From Sulfurimonas sp. RIFOXYB12_FULL_35_9 (GTDB taxonomy: Bacteria; Campylobacterota; Campylobacteria; Campylobacterales; Sulfurimonadaceae), in contig MICC01000099.1 in NCBI GenBank assembly GCA_001829715.1, positions 227 through 63,988 of the forward strand: a DNA stretch of 63,762 nt, given 5' to 3'. The position numbers and the translations under genes were made by a program. Each line of letters starts with the position of its first letter. Position 1 is the first letter of the stretch. The notes under the pieces were generated by a model. The model ran no database searches and was not told where the DNA came from. It saw only the letters and a list, made by a program, of their open reading frames with translations. This document shows positions 1 to 9,358 of this stretch, piece after piece.

Positions 1-946
1 CAATTTGCAAAATCTCATCTTTTCTCTCTCTAAGAGGCGGAATAGTCAGTGGTATAGTGTTTAAACGATAGTACAAATCTTCTCTAAATTGACCGTTTTT
101 AATCTTATCGGTCAAATTTGCATTAGTTGCCGAGATAATTCTAATGTCTATCTTTATTCCTTTTGACGAGCCTAGTCTACGAACCTCTTTTTCTTGAATG
201 GCACGAAGCAGTTTAGCTTGAACGCCATAAGGCATTTCGCCAATCTCATCTAAAAAAAGTGTTCCTCCGTTTGCCAGTTCGAATTGTCCCATTTTTGCTT
301 CACTGGCATCTGTAAAAGCACCTTTTTCAAATCCAAACAGCTCACTCTCGATAAGATTGTCTGGAATTGCCGCCATATTTATTGCGATGAAAGGCTTTTT
401 TGCTCTTAGTGAATTTTCATGTATATAAGAGGCAAAAACCTCTTTGCCGACACCACTCTCACCTAAAAGTAAAATACTGGCATCCGTTTTAGAAGCTTTA
501 TCCGCAATATTTATAGCACCATCTAATGCTTTGGAACTTCCTAGAAAACCGCTGTTAGCACTTTTGTCGCTGTTTTGCAAAAAAGTTTTTTTTACTTTTT
601 GTATCTTATCTTCTCTTTTGATAGCATTGATAAGAGTATCCACATCAAAAGGTTTTAGCAAAAAATCTTTAACGCCCAGATGAATAGACTCGATAGCTCT
701 TTGCAAAGTTGCATTGCCTGTCATTATTATGACCTCAAACTTGCCGTTTAAAGCCTTAACGAACTCTATACCGTCCATTCCGGGCATATTTATATCTGTA
801 ATAATTAGATCAAAGCTGTCATCAATGCCTTTTAGTGCATCTTTTGCATTTTTGAATGTTTTTATTTCAAACTCTTTGTAGTCGCTCATTGCGATTTCAA
901 GAGATTTTCTCATATTGATATCATCTTCAACTATTGCAATTTTCAC
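1..946 (-). CDS. flgR: NtrC-family sigma-54 activator FlgR (3' part beyond window)
   Basis: Response regulator that activates sigma-54-dependent flagellar genes. An N-terminal receiver domain (residues 1-115, acidic pair E7/D8, phospho-acceptor D51 in TDINMPG) is followed by an AAA+ sigma-54 interaction domain with Walker A GESGVGKE near residue 167 and Walker B-like LFLDEIGE. The sigma-54 contact loop reads GAFTDA instead of the usual GAFTGA. The GTG at 946 was chosen because an AAGG lies upstream and the receiver domain begins immediately. The gene runs off the left edge after 315 codons, so any C-terminal DNA-binding domain cannot be judged. The order gyrA-flgP-flgQ-flgR matches Campylobacter jejuni, which supports FlgR over another NtrC paralogue. 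Confidence 0.85.
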   Translation of the reverse strand, partial: MKIAIVEDDINMRKSLEIAMSDYKEFEIKTFKNAKDALKGIDDSFDLIITDINMPGMDGIEFVKALNGKFEVIIMTGNATLQRAIESIHLGVKDFLLKPFDVDTLINAIKREDKIQKVKKTFLQNSDKSANSGFLGSSKALDGAINIADKASKTDASILLLGESGVGKEVFASYIHENSLRAKKPFIAINMAAIPDNLIESELFGFEKGAFTDASEAKMGQFELANGGTLFLDEIGEMPYGVQAKLLRAIQEKEVRRLGSSKGIKIDIRIISATNANLTDKIKNGQFREDLYYRLNTIPLTIPPLRERKDEILQI

Positions 947-980
947 TAAAAACCTTAGAGTTTTGGTATCTGAAACACTC

Positions 981-1391
981 TCATTTTAAAGGTGCGATTT
1001 TAACGAAATTATCATTAAAATCGACTTTGAAGCAAGTAGTTTTAAGTATGAGCGTAGTTGTTGATCTGTTTTGTAAGTTTGTCGTTATTTCTCTATGCTC
1101 TACATGAAGCCCGAGCCTATGTATATATTCAATAAACTCTTCAGAATTTTGAGAGATAACTTCTCTTAAATCTCTACTTTCGTTGCTATAGAGAACAAAC
1201 TCTTTTTGCGGTTTACCGTTACACTTTTTCATAGCCTCTGAGATAAACAGAGTTTCATTATAAAGAGTAATATTTTCTACTATATATTTATAAGAGATGA
1301 GATACTCACTTGCACTGAGTGGAAGTGAGCTACAGAGTGCTACTGCGCAAAGTCTGCGTAAGAGATTACTATTTCCATCTCTACTTCGCAT
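981..1391 (-). CDS. flgQ: FlgQ-like flagellar accessory protein
   Basis: Small exported protein of 136 residues with a basic N-terminus, a hydrophobic core and an SAS-type cleavage site near residue 28, so probably periplasmic or outer-membrane associated. I recognise it mainly by position: in Campylobacter flgQ follows flgP and both are needed for motility. Its 5' end overlaps flgP by 52 bases. No in-frame ATG, GTG or TTG closer to the flgP stop codon is visible, so the overlap seems real. The mature part (two Cys, mixed alpha/beta composition) carries no catalytic motif I recognise. Confidence 0.7.
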   Translation of the reverse strand: MRSRDGNSNLLRRLCAVALCSSLPLSASEYLISYKYIVENITLYNETLFISEAMKKCNGKPQKEFVLYSNESRDLREVISQNSEEFIEYIHRLGLHVEHREITTNLQNRSTTTLILKTTCFKVDFNDNFVKIAPLK

Positions 1392-1891
1392 AATCCATCT
1401 TTGAAAGTTGTTTCTACAATATCAGCATTTTTTATCATAGCTTGAACATGTGTACGTATTGTTGATTTTTGAACCATCATATTTTTGATAGTATCTTGAC
1501 CTTCAATACGAACGCCTTTAACCTTTTCTGCAATTGATCTATACGCATCAGCTATTGCTGCTCTTTTTGCAAGAGCATATGCCTGAGCAGGAGAACTTGT
1601 ATTTAGAGGTGATACACCTTGTCCTATTGCAGAAATATGCGTGCTTTTATTCTTCTGTAAAACTTCTTCAGCTTTTATAGAAGCCAGTTTTTCCTGATTC
1701 TCTGCTCTTGCTTGTGCAATTTCATCTTTTATTAATATTGTCTGAGCTCTTGCATTATCTAGCTCATCTTTTATTAGAGCTGATTCAGCTTTGGCTCTGT
1801 GTAAATCTTCTACCGAATTAGAACTATTTTGTCCATTTGCAAAAAGTGATGAAACACTTAAAAGCAGTGAAAGCAGTACTGAATATCTCAT
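1340..1891 (-). CDS. flgP: FlgP-like LPP20-family flagellar disc protein
   Basis: Member of the FlgP/LPP20 group. In Campylobacter FlgP builds the large basal disc around the flagellar motor. A signal peptide (residues 1-19, ending LFANG) is followed by an Ala/Glu/Lys-rich predicted coiled coil (about 25-75) and an LPP20-like domain with an Ala-rich helix (YALAKRAAIADAYRSIAEKV). Campylobacter FlgP is described as a lipoprotein, but no lipobox Cys is present here, so this version may be anchored differently. It lies between gyrA and flgQ and is probably co-transcribed with flgQ. The family assignment rests on the domain plus synteny. Confidence 0.78.
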   Translation of the reverse strand: MRYSVLLSLLLSVSSLFANGQNSSNSVEDLHRAKAESALIKDELDNARAQTILIKDEIAQARAENQEKLASIKAEEVLQKNKSTHISAIGQGVSPLNTSSPAQAYALAKRAAIADAYRSIAEKVKGVRIEGQDTIKNMMVQKSTIRTHVQAMIKNADIVETTFKDGLCEVEMEIVISYADFAQ

Positions 1892-1935
1892 TATTTGTCC
1901 CCTGACATGATTTTATAAACTAGCTTAAGCAACTA

Positions 1936-4419
1936 CTATTCCAACTCAGTAGATTCAAAAAGAGAGTCATCCTCTTCTTCATCTTCTATAGGCTGTTTCG
2001 GGCAGCGCGAAACGCTTGCTACGTCATCACCTTTTACTATGTAAACACCGCTTGTGTTTCTGCTTGATTTTGAGATAGTTTGCATATCTACGCGTATCAT
2101 TTTTCCGGCTTTTGTAAGTGCCATCATGTCCATATCTTCATCAACCATAAGACATCCGACAACATATTTTCCTGTTTTTGCAGTCATTTTCATAGCGATT
2201 ACGCCCGAACCGCCACGATTTGTTAGACGATATTCACCGGCATCAGTTCGTTTTCCGATACCCTTTTCACTTACTACTAAAATCTCTTGCTCATCATTAG
2301 CGATAATATCCGCATCTACAACCACATCATCTGCATGTTTAAATTTGATACCTCTAACGCCTCTGGTATTTCTGCCTTGATCACGAGTTTTTTCCATGTC
2401 AAATTTGATACATTGAGACATTTTAGTCATTATGAAAAGATATTTTATGCTCTGATTTGCAATTTTTGCAGTTATGATAGAGTCATCATCATCAAGACTG
2501 ATAGCTCTAACACCGTTGCTTCTGATATTTGCGAATTCACTTAAATTTGTTCGTTTAACAACACCTTTTTTAGTGAAGAATACTAAAGACTTTTCTTCGC
2601 TAAAGTCAGTTGTCGGGTTGATTGATTGGATTTGCTCATCTGCAACAAGGTTAAGCAAGTTCACAACCGCTTTACCTTTAGCTATTCTGCTTCCCTCAGG
2701 AATTTTATATACTTTTAGCCAGTGAAGCTGTCCACGGTCAGTAACAAACAGAAGCGTATCATGCGTGTTACATGTAAAGAATCTCTCAATAAAGTCATCT
2801 TCATAAGTTGTTACGGCAATTTTGCCTTTGCCGCCTCTTTTTTGTTTTTCATACTGGACAAGAGGAACTCTCTTGATGTAACCTCTATGCGTAATAGTTA
2901 CTACCATCGGCTCATTAGGAATCAAATCTTCAACGTCAATATCGTCATAGTCATCTTCCACATCAGTGCGTCTAGCATCCGTATATGTAGATAGCATCTC
3001 ATCAAATTCTTGATCTATAATGCTGTGAAGTATCTCTTCGCTTTTTAGGATAGATTCAAGATAAGTAATAAGTTCAAGAAGTTCACGAAGCTCATTCTCT
3101 ATTTTCTCACGTTCTAATCCTGTAAGTCTTCCAAGTCGCATATCCACGATACTTTGCGCTTGAAGCATACTGAAATCAAACTCAGAAATCAGGTTGTCTC
3201 TAGCCTCTTCAACATTTTTACTAGATTTAATAACTCTAATGATTTCATCGATAATATCAAGAGCTTTTTTTAGACCTTCTAAGATGTGTGCTCTAGCTTT
3301 TGCTTTTTCAAGATCAAAAATAGTACGGCGGATAATAATAGTTTTACGGTGATTTATAAAGTGTTTTAAAATGTCGATTATCCCAAAAACTCTTGGTTCT
3401 TGGTTTAAAATAGAGAGCATAATGATACCAAAAGTAGTCTGCATACTTGTCTGCTTGAAAAGGTTATTTAAAACTATTTCGCTCATTGCATCTTTTTTTA
3501 GCTCAATCACAACACGGATACCGTCACGGTCTGACTCGTCGCGTATCTCTGAAACACCGTCTATCATCTTGTCTTTTACTAAGTCCGCAATATTTTCAAT
3601 CAGGCGAGCCTTGTTTACCTGATACGGTAACTCATCGATTACGATGACATCTTTATTGCCTTTTTTCTCTATGTGAGTCTTAGCACGAACTTTGATACGA
3701 CCGCGACCCGTTGCATAAGCATCCATAATCCCTTTTTTACCGAAAATCGTTCCGCCTGTCGGGAAATCCGGTGCTTTTATATGCTCCATTAGCTCAAACA
3801 GTTCTATATTTGGGTTTGCTAAAAGTGCCTTCAAGCCGTTCATGATTTCTGTAGGATTATGAGGAGGAATATTTGTCGCCATACCGACTGCAATTCCTGA
3901 AGAGCCGTTTATAAGCAGGTTTGGCACACGAGTAGGCATAACATCAGGCTCTTTTGTAGTGCCGTCATAGTTGTCTATCATGTTAACCGTATTTTTTTCT
4001 AAATCTTTTAGAAGCTCGCCTGCATATTTTGTCATTCTAGCTTCAGTATAACGCATAGCCGCAGCACTGTCGCCATCAACTGAACCGAAGTTTCCTTGTC
4101 CGTCAACTAGCTGCATTCTCATGGAGAAGTGTTGAGCCATACGAACAAGTGCATCGTAAACGGCAGTATCACCATGTGGATGGTATTGACCTATAACATC
4201 ACCGACGATACGAGCTGATTTTTTAAATTTTGAGCCGTGTGAGAGGCTTAGTTTGTCCATGGCATAAAGAATTCTTCTATGAACGGGTTTTAGTCCGTCG
4301 CGAACATCAGGAAGCGCACGTCCGACTATTACGCTCATAGAATAATCAAGGTAGCTGTTTTGAAGCGACTCTTCAATATTTATAGTTTGTATATTATCGT
4401 TGTTTAGCAAATTGCTCAT
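1936..4419 (-). CDS. gyrA: DNA gyrase subunit A
   Basis: A-subunit of the type II topoisomerase that introduces negative supercoils. The breakage-reunion domain carries the catalytic Tyr124 ([11 protein letters not shown]) and the quinolone-resistance segment [10 protein letters not shown]. Thr85 sits at the position of E. coli Ser83, as in wild-type Campylobacter. The C-terminal beta-pinwheel has a GyrA box of the form QKRGGKG, and the protein ends in an acidic tail. The ATG at 4419 is preferred over the GTG nine bases upstream because AGGTG stands 7 bases before the ATG and the GTG lies inside that ribosome site. Length (827 residues) is normal. It is divergent from amtB. Confidence 0.97.
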   Translation of the reverse strand: MSNLLNNDNIQTINIEESLQNSYLDYSMSVIVGRALPDVRDGLKPVHRRILYAMDKLSLSHGSKFKKSARIVGDVIGQYHPHGDTAVYDALVRMAQHFSMRMQLVDGQGNFGSVDGDSAAAMRYTEARMTKYAGELLKDLEKNTVNMIDNYDGTTKEPDVMPTRVPNLLINGSSGIAVGMATNIPPHNPTEIMNGLKALLANPNIELFELMEHIKAPDFPTGGTIFGKKGIMDAYATGRGRIKVRAKTHIEKKGNKDVIVIDELPYQVNKARLIENIADLVKDKMIDGVSEIRDESDRDGIRVVIELKKDAMSEIVLNNLFKQTSMQTTFGIIMLSILNQEPRVFGIIDILKHFINHRKTIIIRRTIFDLEKAKARAHILEGLKKALDIIDEIIRVIKSSKNVEEARDNLISEFDFSMLQAQSIVDMRLGRLTGLEREKIENELRELLELITYLESILKSEEILHSIIDQEFDEMLSTYTDARRTDVEDDYDDIDVEDLIPNEPMVVTITHRGYIKRVPLVQYEKQKRGGKGKIAVTTYEDDFIERFFTCNTHDTLLFVTDRGQLHWLKVYKIPEGSRIAKGKAVVNLLNLVADEQIQSINPTTDFSEEKSLVFFTKKGVVKRTNLSEFANIRSNGVRAISLDDDDSIITAKIANQSIKYLFIMTKMSQCIKFDMEKTRDQGRNTRGVRGIKFKHADDVVVDADIIANDEQEILVVSEKGIGKRTDAGEYRLTNRGGSGVIAMKMTAKTGKYVVGCLMVDEDMDMMALTKAGKMIRVDMQTISKSSRNTSGVYIVKGDDVASVSRCPKQPIEDEEEDDSLFESTELE

Positions 4420-4531
4420 ATATAACACCTACTAGAAAATAAAATTTTTCGATAGTATCCAAAAATGCCTTAAGCTTTATGAAAATAGTTAAAAAAAGGT
4501 GATTTTCTATAAATAAAAAATAAGATGATGA

Positions 4532-4548
4532 TGATTAAAAAATAATCA
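4532..4548. promoter_or_regulatory. 17-bp inverted repeat, candidate operator of amtB
   Basis: The sequence TGATTAAAAAATAATCA is an inverted repeat with 6-bp arms and a 5-bp spacer. The same element, differing at one central base, precedes the second amt gene at 6372-6388. In both cases it lies 31-32 bases before a TATAAT and 64-67 bases before the start codon. This constant spacing suggests a binding site for an activator of nitrogen-scavenging genes. The regulator is unknown to me. Confidence 0.55.
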
Positions 4549-4579
4549 ATTTTTTGTCTACTAATCAATTTTTTAGTTA

Positions 4580-4585
4580 TATAAT
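4580..4585 (+). promoter_or_regulatory. -10 box of amtB-glnK promoter
   Basis: TATAAT stands 30 bases before the amtB start, with an AAAGGA ribosome site downstream. No good -35 box is visible, which is normal for this phylum. It is positioned just downstream of the inverted repeat at 4532-4548. Confidence 0.55.
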
Positions 4586-4615
4586 TTTGAGTAGATTAGT
4601 TATAAAGGATAAAAG

Positions 4616-5869
4616 ATGAAAAGGTTTTTACTTAGTTTGTTGGCTCTGCCCTCTTTAGTATTTGCTGAGGATTCCTTAAGCAATGGCAATACGGCATGGA
4701 TGCTTGTTGCAACCGCTTTTGTTATGCTCATGACGCCTGCCGGTCTTGCGCTTTTTTACGGTGGTTTAACCCGCTCTAAAAATGTGCTAAATACTATCGG
4801 TATGAGTTTAGGCGCTTATGCAGTCGGGACTTTGGTGTGGGTTTTAATAGGTTATTCTATAGCATTTGGCGATGGTGATATAATCGGAAGCGGTAAGGTT
4901 ATGCTCTCTGGAATAACATCAGATACACTAAAAGGGAGTATACCGGAACTTCTTTTTATAGCATTTCAGGGAACTTTTGCAGCTATTGCTGTTGCAATTG
5001 CAAGCGGGTCTATGATAGAGCGTGTTAAATTTTCTACATATATGGTTTTTGCGGCTCTGTGGATTGTTGCGGTTTATGCACCGGTTGCTCACTGGGCATG
5101 GGGTGGAGGAACAACGCTTAACTTCGGTGAAATGGACTTTGCAGGGGGAACGGTTGTTCACCTAAATGCGGGTGTGGCAGGTTTTGTCGTTGCTATGATA
5201 CTTGGACGCAGAAGAGATTACCAAAAAGTTGCTATAAAACCTTTTTCACCGGTGTTGGTTTCACTGGGTGCAGCGCTTTTATGGTTCGGTTGGTTTGGAT
5301 TTAATGCAGGTTCGGCATTGGCTGCAGACGGCATTGCGTCATCTGCATTTTTGGTAACAAATGTTGCGGCGTCTCTTGGTGTAATCGGCTGGATTATAGT
5401 AGAGTGGTTTGTTTATAAAAAAGCGACAATTATCGGCGGAGCTTCGGGTGCAGTCGCAGGCTTGGTGGCAATAACGCCTGCATCAGGAACTGCAGGGGTT
5501 GAAGGTGCTATCATCATCGGACTAGTCGGCGGTGTTTTAGGATTTTTAGGTGTTGCAAAACTAAAAAATATGTTTAAAGTGGATGACTCGCTTGATGCAT
5601 TTTGGATTCATGGTTTAGTCGGTATCTGGGGGTCTGTTGCTACGGCACTCTTTATCGCGGATTATGCGATACCTGAGGGCTACAATATGGTTTCTCAGTT
5701 GCTAAATCAGTTTAAAGCCGTAGGGTTAACAATCGTTTATAGTGCTATTGCAACGGCAGTTATATATTTCATAGCTTCAGCAATAACAGGCGGCGGCAGA
5801 GTAGATGATGAGAGTGAGAGCAGGGGTCTTGATGAGACACTTCACGGTGAGAAGGCAATAAATCTGTGA
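4616..5869 (+). CDS. amtB: ammonium transporter AmtB, first copy
   Basis: Ammonium channel of the inner membrane. A cleavable signal peptide (residues 1-17, ending VFA) precedes about eleven hydrophobic segments, as in AmtB precursors. The two pore histidines are visible in GTVVHLNAG and FWIHGLVGIWG, and the conserved TRSKN region follows TM1. The tail RGLDETLHGEKA is typical of GlnK-regulated AmtB. glnK lies 56 bases downstream, the classical amtB-glnK pairing in which GlnK plugs the channel when nitrogen is plentiful. Expression is probably controlled from the inverted repeat and -10 box upstream. Confidence 0.95.
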   Translation: MKRFLLSLLALPSLVFAEDSLSNGNTAWMLVATAFVMLMTPAGLALFYGGLTRSKNVLNTIGMSLGAYAVGTLVWVLIGYSIAFGDGDIIGSGKVMLSGITSDTLKGSIPELLFIAFQGTFAAIAVAIASGSMIERVKFSTYMVFAALWIVAVYAPVAHWAWGGGTTLNFGEMDFAGGTVVHLNAGVAGFVVAMILGRRRDYQKVAIKPFSPVLVSLGAALLWFGWFGFNAGSALAADGIASSAFLVTNVAASLGVIGWIIVEWFVYKKATIIGGASGAVAGLVAITPASGTAGVEGAIIIGLVGGVLGFLGVAKLKNMFKVDDSLDAFWIHGLVGIWGSVATALFIADYAIPEGYNMVSQLLNQFKAVGLTIVYSAIATAVIYFIASAITGGGRVDDESESRGLDETLHGEKAINL

Positions 5870-5904
5870 TTTGCTTAAAACCATAAAAATGGTTACAATT
5901 TTAA

Positions 5905-6264
<360 letters not shown>

Positions 6265-6275
6265 CTTTAATAATG

Positions 6276-6299
6276 CCAAAGGGGCGGAGTTCCCTTTGG
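6276..6299 (+). terminator. hairpin after glnK
   Basis: A perfect 8-bp stem CCAAAGGG/CCCTTTGG with an 8-base loop begins 11 bases after the glnK stop. The following sequence is only weakly T-rich, so termination may be partial. It separates amtB-glnK from the second amt unit. Confidence 0.55.
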
Positions 6300-6371
6300 T
6301 CTTAACGAACTGCAAAAACGATTGAATATAATTCCTTTTCGAGATTAAATATTTTCCTAAAACTCTACATG

Positions 6372-6388
6372 TGATTAAAAATTAATCA
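6372..6388. promoter_or_regulatory. 17-bp inverted repeat, candidate operator of second amt
   Basis: TGATTAAAAATTAATCA is a perfect 7-bp inverted repeat with a 3-base spacer. It differs by one base from the element at 4532-4548 and has the same distance to its -10 box and start codon. Both copies are followed by ATT. Confidence 0.55.
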
Positions 6389-6418
6389 ATTAAAAAAAAT
6401 CCTACACTATTTCTAAGA

Positions 6419-6424
6419 TATAAT
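6419..6424 (+). promoter_or_regulatory. -10 box of second amt promoter
   Basis: TATAAT stands 28 bases before the start codon at 6453 and 31 bases after the inverted repeat, matching the spacing in front of amtB. Confidence 0.55.
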
Positions 6425-6452
6425 TTTTAATCTATTTTAAAAGGAAAATTAT

Positions 6453-7628
6453 ATGGCGGAAGCTGATTTTAAATATATCCTCGATACCTTTTTTACACTA
6501 TTTGCAATGGTACTTATAATTTTTATGGTTCCAGGTTTTGCTATGCTTGAAGCCGGACTTGTCAGAACAAAAAATGTCTCTGCCGTTCTTACAATCAATG
6601 TTATGATTTATGCAGTTGCTTCTTTGGCGTTTTTGCTTGTCGGATATAAACTTGCATTTGGGAGTTGGGATAGCGTAACAAACAGTATTTGGGCAGTATT
6701 TATGTTTCAAATGGCATTTGTAGGCAAAACGGTAAATATTATGAGCGGTGGTGTGAGCGAGCGTGTCCGCATTATTCCTTTGGCTGTTTTTACTATTGTT
6801 ATGGGTGCTGTCATCTATCCGCTTGTAGTAAATGTAAGCTGGGGCGCAGATATGATTAAGGGAACACTTTTTGATATTGAGATGTATGATTTGGCAGGTT
6901 CTACTGTTATCCACTCAACCGGCGGATGGGCACTTTTGGCAGCGATAATAATTATAGGAGCAAGAAAAGGTCGTTATGTAGAGGGAAAAATAAGAGTCAT
7001 TCCTGCTTCAAATATTCCGCTTGTCGTTCTTGGAGCACTTTTGCTTTGGATAGGCTGGTTCGGTTTTAACGGTGGAAGCGTAGGCTCTATCTCAAGCGTT
7101 GAAAATGCCAATCTTGTAGCTAAAACTATTATGAATACAAATACCGCGGGGCTTGCAGGTGCGATAATTGCCGGAATTATTATGTATGTAAGATACAAGC
7201 TTCTTGATATTACTATGATTCTTAACGGTGCGCTAGGCGGTCTGGTTGCGATTACCGCAGCAGCAAATTATTATGACATGTACACACCGATATTTATAGG
7301 CTTGATAGGCGGTGCTTTGGTAGTTTTTGCAGTTCCGGTGTTTGATAAATTTAAGCTCGATGACCCAGTAGGAGCACTCTCTGTTCACTTGGTAAACGGT
7401 ATATGGGGAACTTTGGCAGCTGGGATTTTTGTAGAGAGTATCTCATTTATGGCACAGCTAAAAGGTGTAGTACTTATCGGAATTTTTACATTTAGTATCT
7501 CTTATATTGCTTTATATCTTATTAATAAAATCTCCGTATTTAGAGCAAGTGATGATAATCAGCTTGAGGGCATGGATATAAATGAGTGCGGAGTAGAAGC
7601 ATATCCTGAATTTAAAAGAGCTATATAG
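6453..7628 (+). CDS. amt: ammonium transporter, second copy
   Basis: Second Amt/MEP/Rh-family channel (391 residues, about eleven membrane segments), without a signal peptide. The twin pore histidines are present in STVIHSTGG and LSVHLVNGIWG. The sequence differs clearly from the first copy, and its end ECGVEAYPEF is typical of another Amt subgroup, so this is not a recent duplication. AAAAGGAAAAT gives the ribosome site. It has its own promoter with the same upstream repeat as amtB, so both copies are probably induced together under nitrogen limitation. Confidence 0.93.
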   Translation: MAEADFKYILDTFFTLFAMVLIIFMVPGFAMLEAGLVRTKNVSAVLTINVMIYAVASLAFLLVGYKLAFGSWDSVTNSIWAVFMFQMAFVGKTVNIMSGGVSERVRIIPLAVFTIVMGAVIYPLVVNVSWGADMIKGTLFDIEMYDLAGSTVIHSTGGWALLAAIIIIGARKGRYVEGKIRVIPASNIPLVVLGALLLWIGWFGFNGGSVGSISSVENANLVAKTIMNTNTAGLAGAIIAGIIMYVRYKLLDITMILNGALGGLVAITAAANYYDMYTPIFIGLIGGALVVFAVPVFDKFKLDDPVGALSVHLVNGIWGTLAAGIFVESISFMAQLKGVVLIGIFTFSISYIALYLINKISVFRASDDNQLEGMDINECGVEAYPEFKRAI

Positions 7629-7639
7629 AGTTTAACAAA

Positions 7640-7670
7640 AGAGTAATAGTTTTTTTGTTACTATTGCTCT
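7640..7670 (+). terminator. hairpin between amt and tonB
   Basis: AGAGTAATAG pairs with CTATTGCTCT (10 bp, one G-T pair) across an 11-base T-rich loop. It ends one base before the tonB ATG. It could terminate amt transcription or control access to the tonB start. No tail of T follows the stem, so assignment as a terminator is uncertain. Confidence 0.4.
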
Positions 7671-7671
7671 T

Positions 7672-8400
7672 ATGATTAGACATAGCCGTTCATTTTTTAT
7701 TTCTCTTATTATTCACTCTTTTGTGTTTATAATGCTTTTTTTTGCATGGAAAAGTTATAGTGCTGTAGAAAAAGAAGAGGAAGAAAAAGTTTGTCTTAAA
7801 CTTTGTAATGTAGAGATCTCTCCCATGGTATCGGAAATTAAAGAGCCACAAAAAGTTCAAGATACCATAGAAGAGAAGCCCAAGAAAGTGGAAGAACCAA
7901 AAAAAATAGTACAAAAAAAAGTCGAAACCGCTGATGCAAAGCCTGTAGTTAAGCCGCTTCAAAAAGAAGAGTCAAAAATTAAGCAGGCACAGAACGTTCA
8001 AGAGATTGTGCCTCAAGAGATTCCCGTTGCAAAAGAGAGTATCGCTAAAGAGAGCGTAGTTAAAAAAGAACATTTTGAGATACAAAAAGAAGAACCGCCG
8101 CTTAAACATGAGACTCCTGAAGATGAATACATAAAAGTCAATACACAAAAAATAGCGCAGCTCATACAAGAGAATCTATCCTATCCGATTTCAGCGAGAA
8201 GAAAAGGAATAACGGGGCTGGTTGTAGTAAAATTTTGCCTAGGTGTGGATGCAAAAGTTTCAAATATAAAAATAGTTGAATCAAGCAGTGAAGTTCTAAG
8301 TCGTGCAGCAATTAAAACCATAGAAAATCTCTCTGAAAAATTTCCAAAGCCGGATAAAGAAGTCAATTTAAGCGTTCCGATAAACTATAGTTTAAATTAA
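7672..8400 (+). CDS. tonB: TonB-family energy transducer
   Basis: Couples the inner-membrane proton gradient to outer-membrane receptors. One N-terminal membrane anchor (residues 6-25) is followed by a long Lys/Glu/Pro-rich periplasmic spacer (about 35-150) and a C-terminal TonB domain with the YPISARRKGITGLVVVKF core. The length of 242 residues is usual. No exbB/exbD or receptor gene is adjacent, so the partners must lie elsewhere. There is no visible Shine-Dalgarno sequence before the ATG. The start is chosen because the anchor begins immediately and no better start exists. Confidence 0.85.
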   Translation: MIRHSRSFFISLIIHSFVFIMLFFAWKSYSAVEKEEEEKVCLKLCNVEISPMVSEIKEPQKVQDTIEEKPKKVEEPKKIVQKKVETADAKPVVKPLQKEESKIKQAQNVQEIVPQEIPVAKESIAKESVVKKEHFEIQKEEPPLKHETPEDEYIKVNTQKIAQLIQENLSYPISARRKGITGLVVVKFCLGVDAKVSNIKIVESSSEVLSRAAIKTIENLSEKFPKPDKEVNLSVPINYSLN

Positions 8401-8434
8401 CTCTATTTTAAAAAAAACATTGCAGGAAAATATT

Positions 8435-9358
8435 ATGGTTTGCAAATATCACAATACGCATCATCCGATTTCAAGTCATTCTCATGAGCATAGTCATGAA
8501 CATCACCACCATAATACAAGCGATAAAAAACTTCTAAGCATCTCTTTTGCGATTACATTTATAGTGATGATAGTTGAGATAGCAGGTGGAATTTATGTAA
8601 ACTCACTGGCACTTATCAGTGATGCGATTCATATGTTTACTCATGCTTTTGCTTTGGGATTGTCTCTTTTTGCCCTTATTATTTCCACAAAAGAGATTAA
8701 TGACCAAAAATCATTTGGATATTTTAGAGCCGAAGTATTGGCTGCATTTATCAATGGGCTTACCATAGCGTTGTCGGTGATTTGGATCATATATGAGGCG
8801 ATTGTAAGATTTTTAAATCCACAGGAGATACTTGCTTCTGGTACGATAATGATAGCCGCATTGGGGCTTGTCGTAAATATAATTACGGGGCTTATTTTAC
8901 TAAAAGCAGACCATGACAACATCAATATAAAATCTGCATTCTTGCATATGCTGGCGGACACTTTCTCATCTGTTGCCATTATTTTGGGTGCTATTATTAT
9001 CTATTTTACTCAGTTTTATATCCTTGATACCATTTTGGCTCTAGTTGTAGCCGTCGTTATTGCAAAATGGGCGAAAGGGCTGCTTAGTGATTCCGTACAT
9101 GTGCTTTTAGAGGGTTCTCCTTATGATGTTTCATGTATTAAAGAGGCGATTTTAGCTGAGTTTGATTACATAGAAGATGTGCATGATATTCATTGCTGGG
9201 AGATTTCGCATAACTACTACTATCTAACATGCCATGTGGTGCTAGATAGAAGTAATGAAGAGTTTTATAATAAAACAATTCAAGAAGTAAGTGAGCTTTT
9301 AGAAAATAGATTCGTCATAGCTCATACGACGATACAAATAGAGTACAAAGAGAATTAA
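8435..9358 (+). CDS. cation diffusion facilitator (Zn/Co/Cd-type exporter)
   Basis: Six-helix metal/proton antiporter of the CDF family. The N-terminus is His-rich (residues 6-26), as in CzcD/ZitB types, and the C-terminal cytoplasmic domain includes [12 protein letters not shown]5 has the canonical metal-site pair H171/D175 (HMLAD). TM2 has H66/H70 (HMFTH) where most zinc CDFs have HxxxD. ATG 8435 is preferred to the TTG at 8420 because AGGAA sits just upstream. It follows tonB by 34 bases, perhaps co-transcribed, and its stop codon overlaps the stop of the convergent chemoreceptor gene by 4 bases. The transported metal is not determinable. Confidence 0.9.
   Translation: MVCKYHNTHHPISSHSHEHSHEHHHHNTSDKKLLSISFAITFIVMIVEIAGGIYVNSLALISDAIHMFTHAFALGLSLFALIISTKEINDQKSFGYFRAEVLAAFINGLTIALSVIWIIYEAIVRFLNPQEILASGTIMIAALGLVVNIITGLILLKADHDNINIKSAFLHMLADTFSSVAIILGAIIIYFTQFYILDTILALVVAVVIAKWAKGLLSDSVHVLLEGSPYDVSCIKEAILAEFDYIEDVHDIHCWEISHNYYYLTCHVVLDRSNEEFYNKTIQEVSELLENRFVIAHTTIQIEYKEN

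Noticed and set aside
4928..5161. Minus-strand reading frames inside amt and other strong genes
   Set aside because: They lie entirely opposite well-conserved coding sequences, have no ribosome site and no recognisable protein features.
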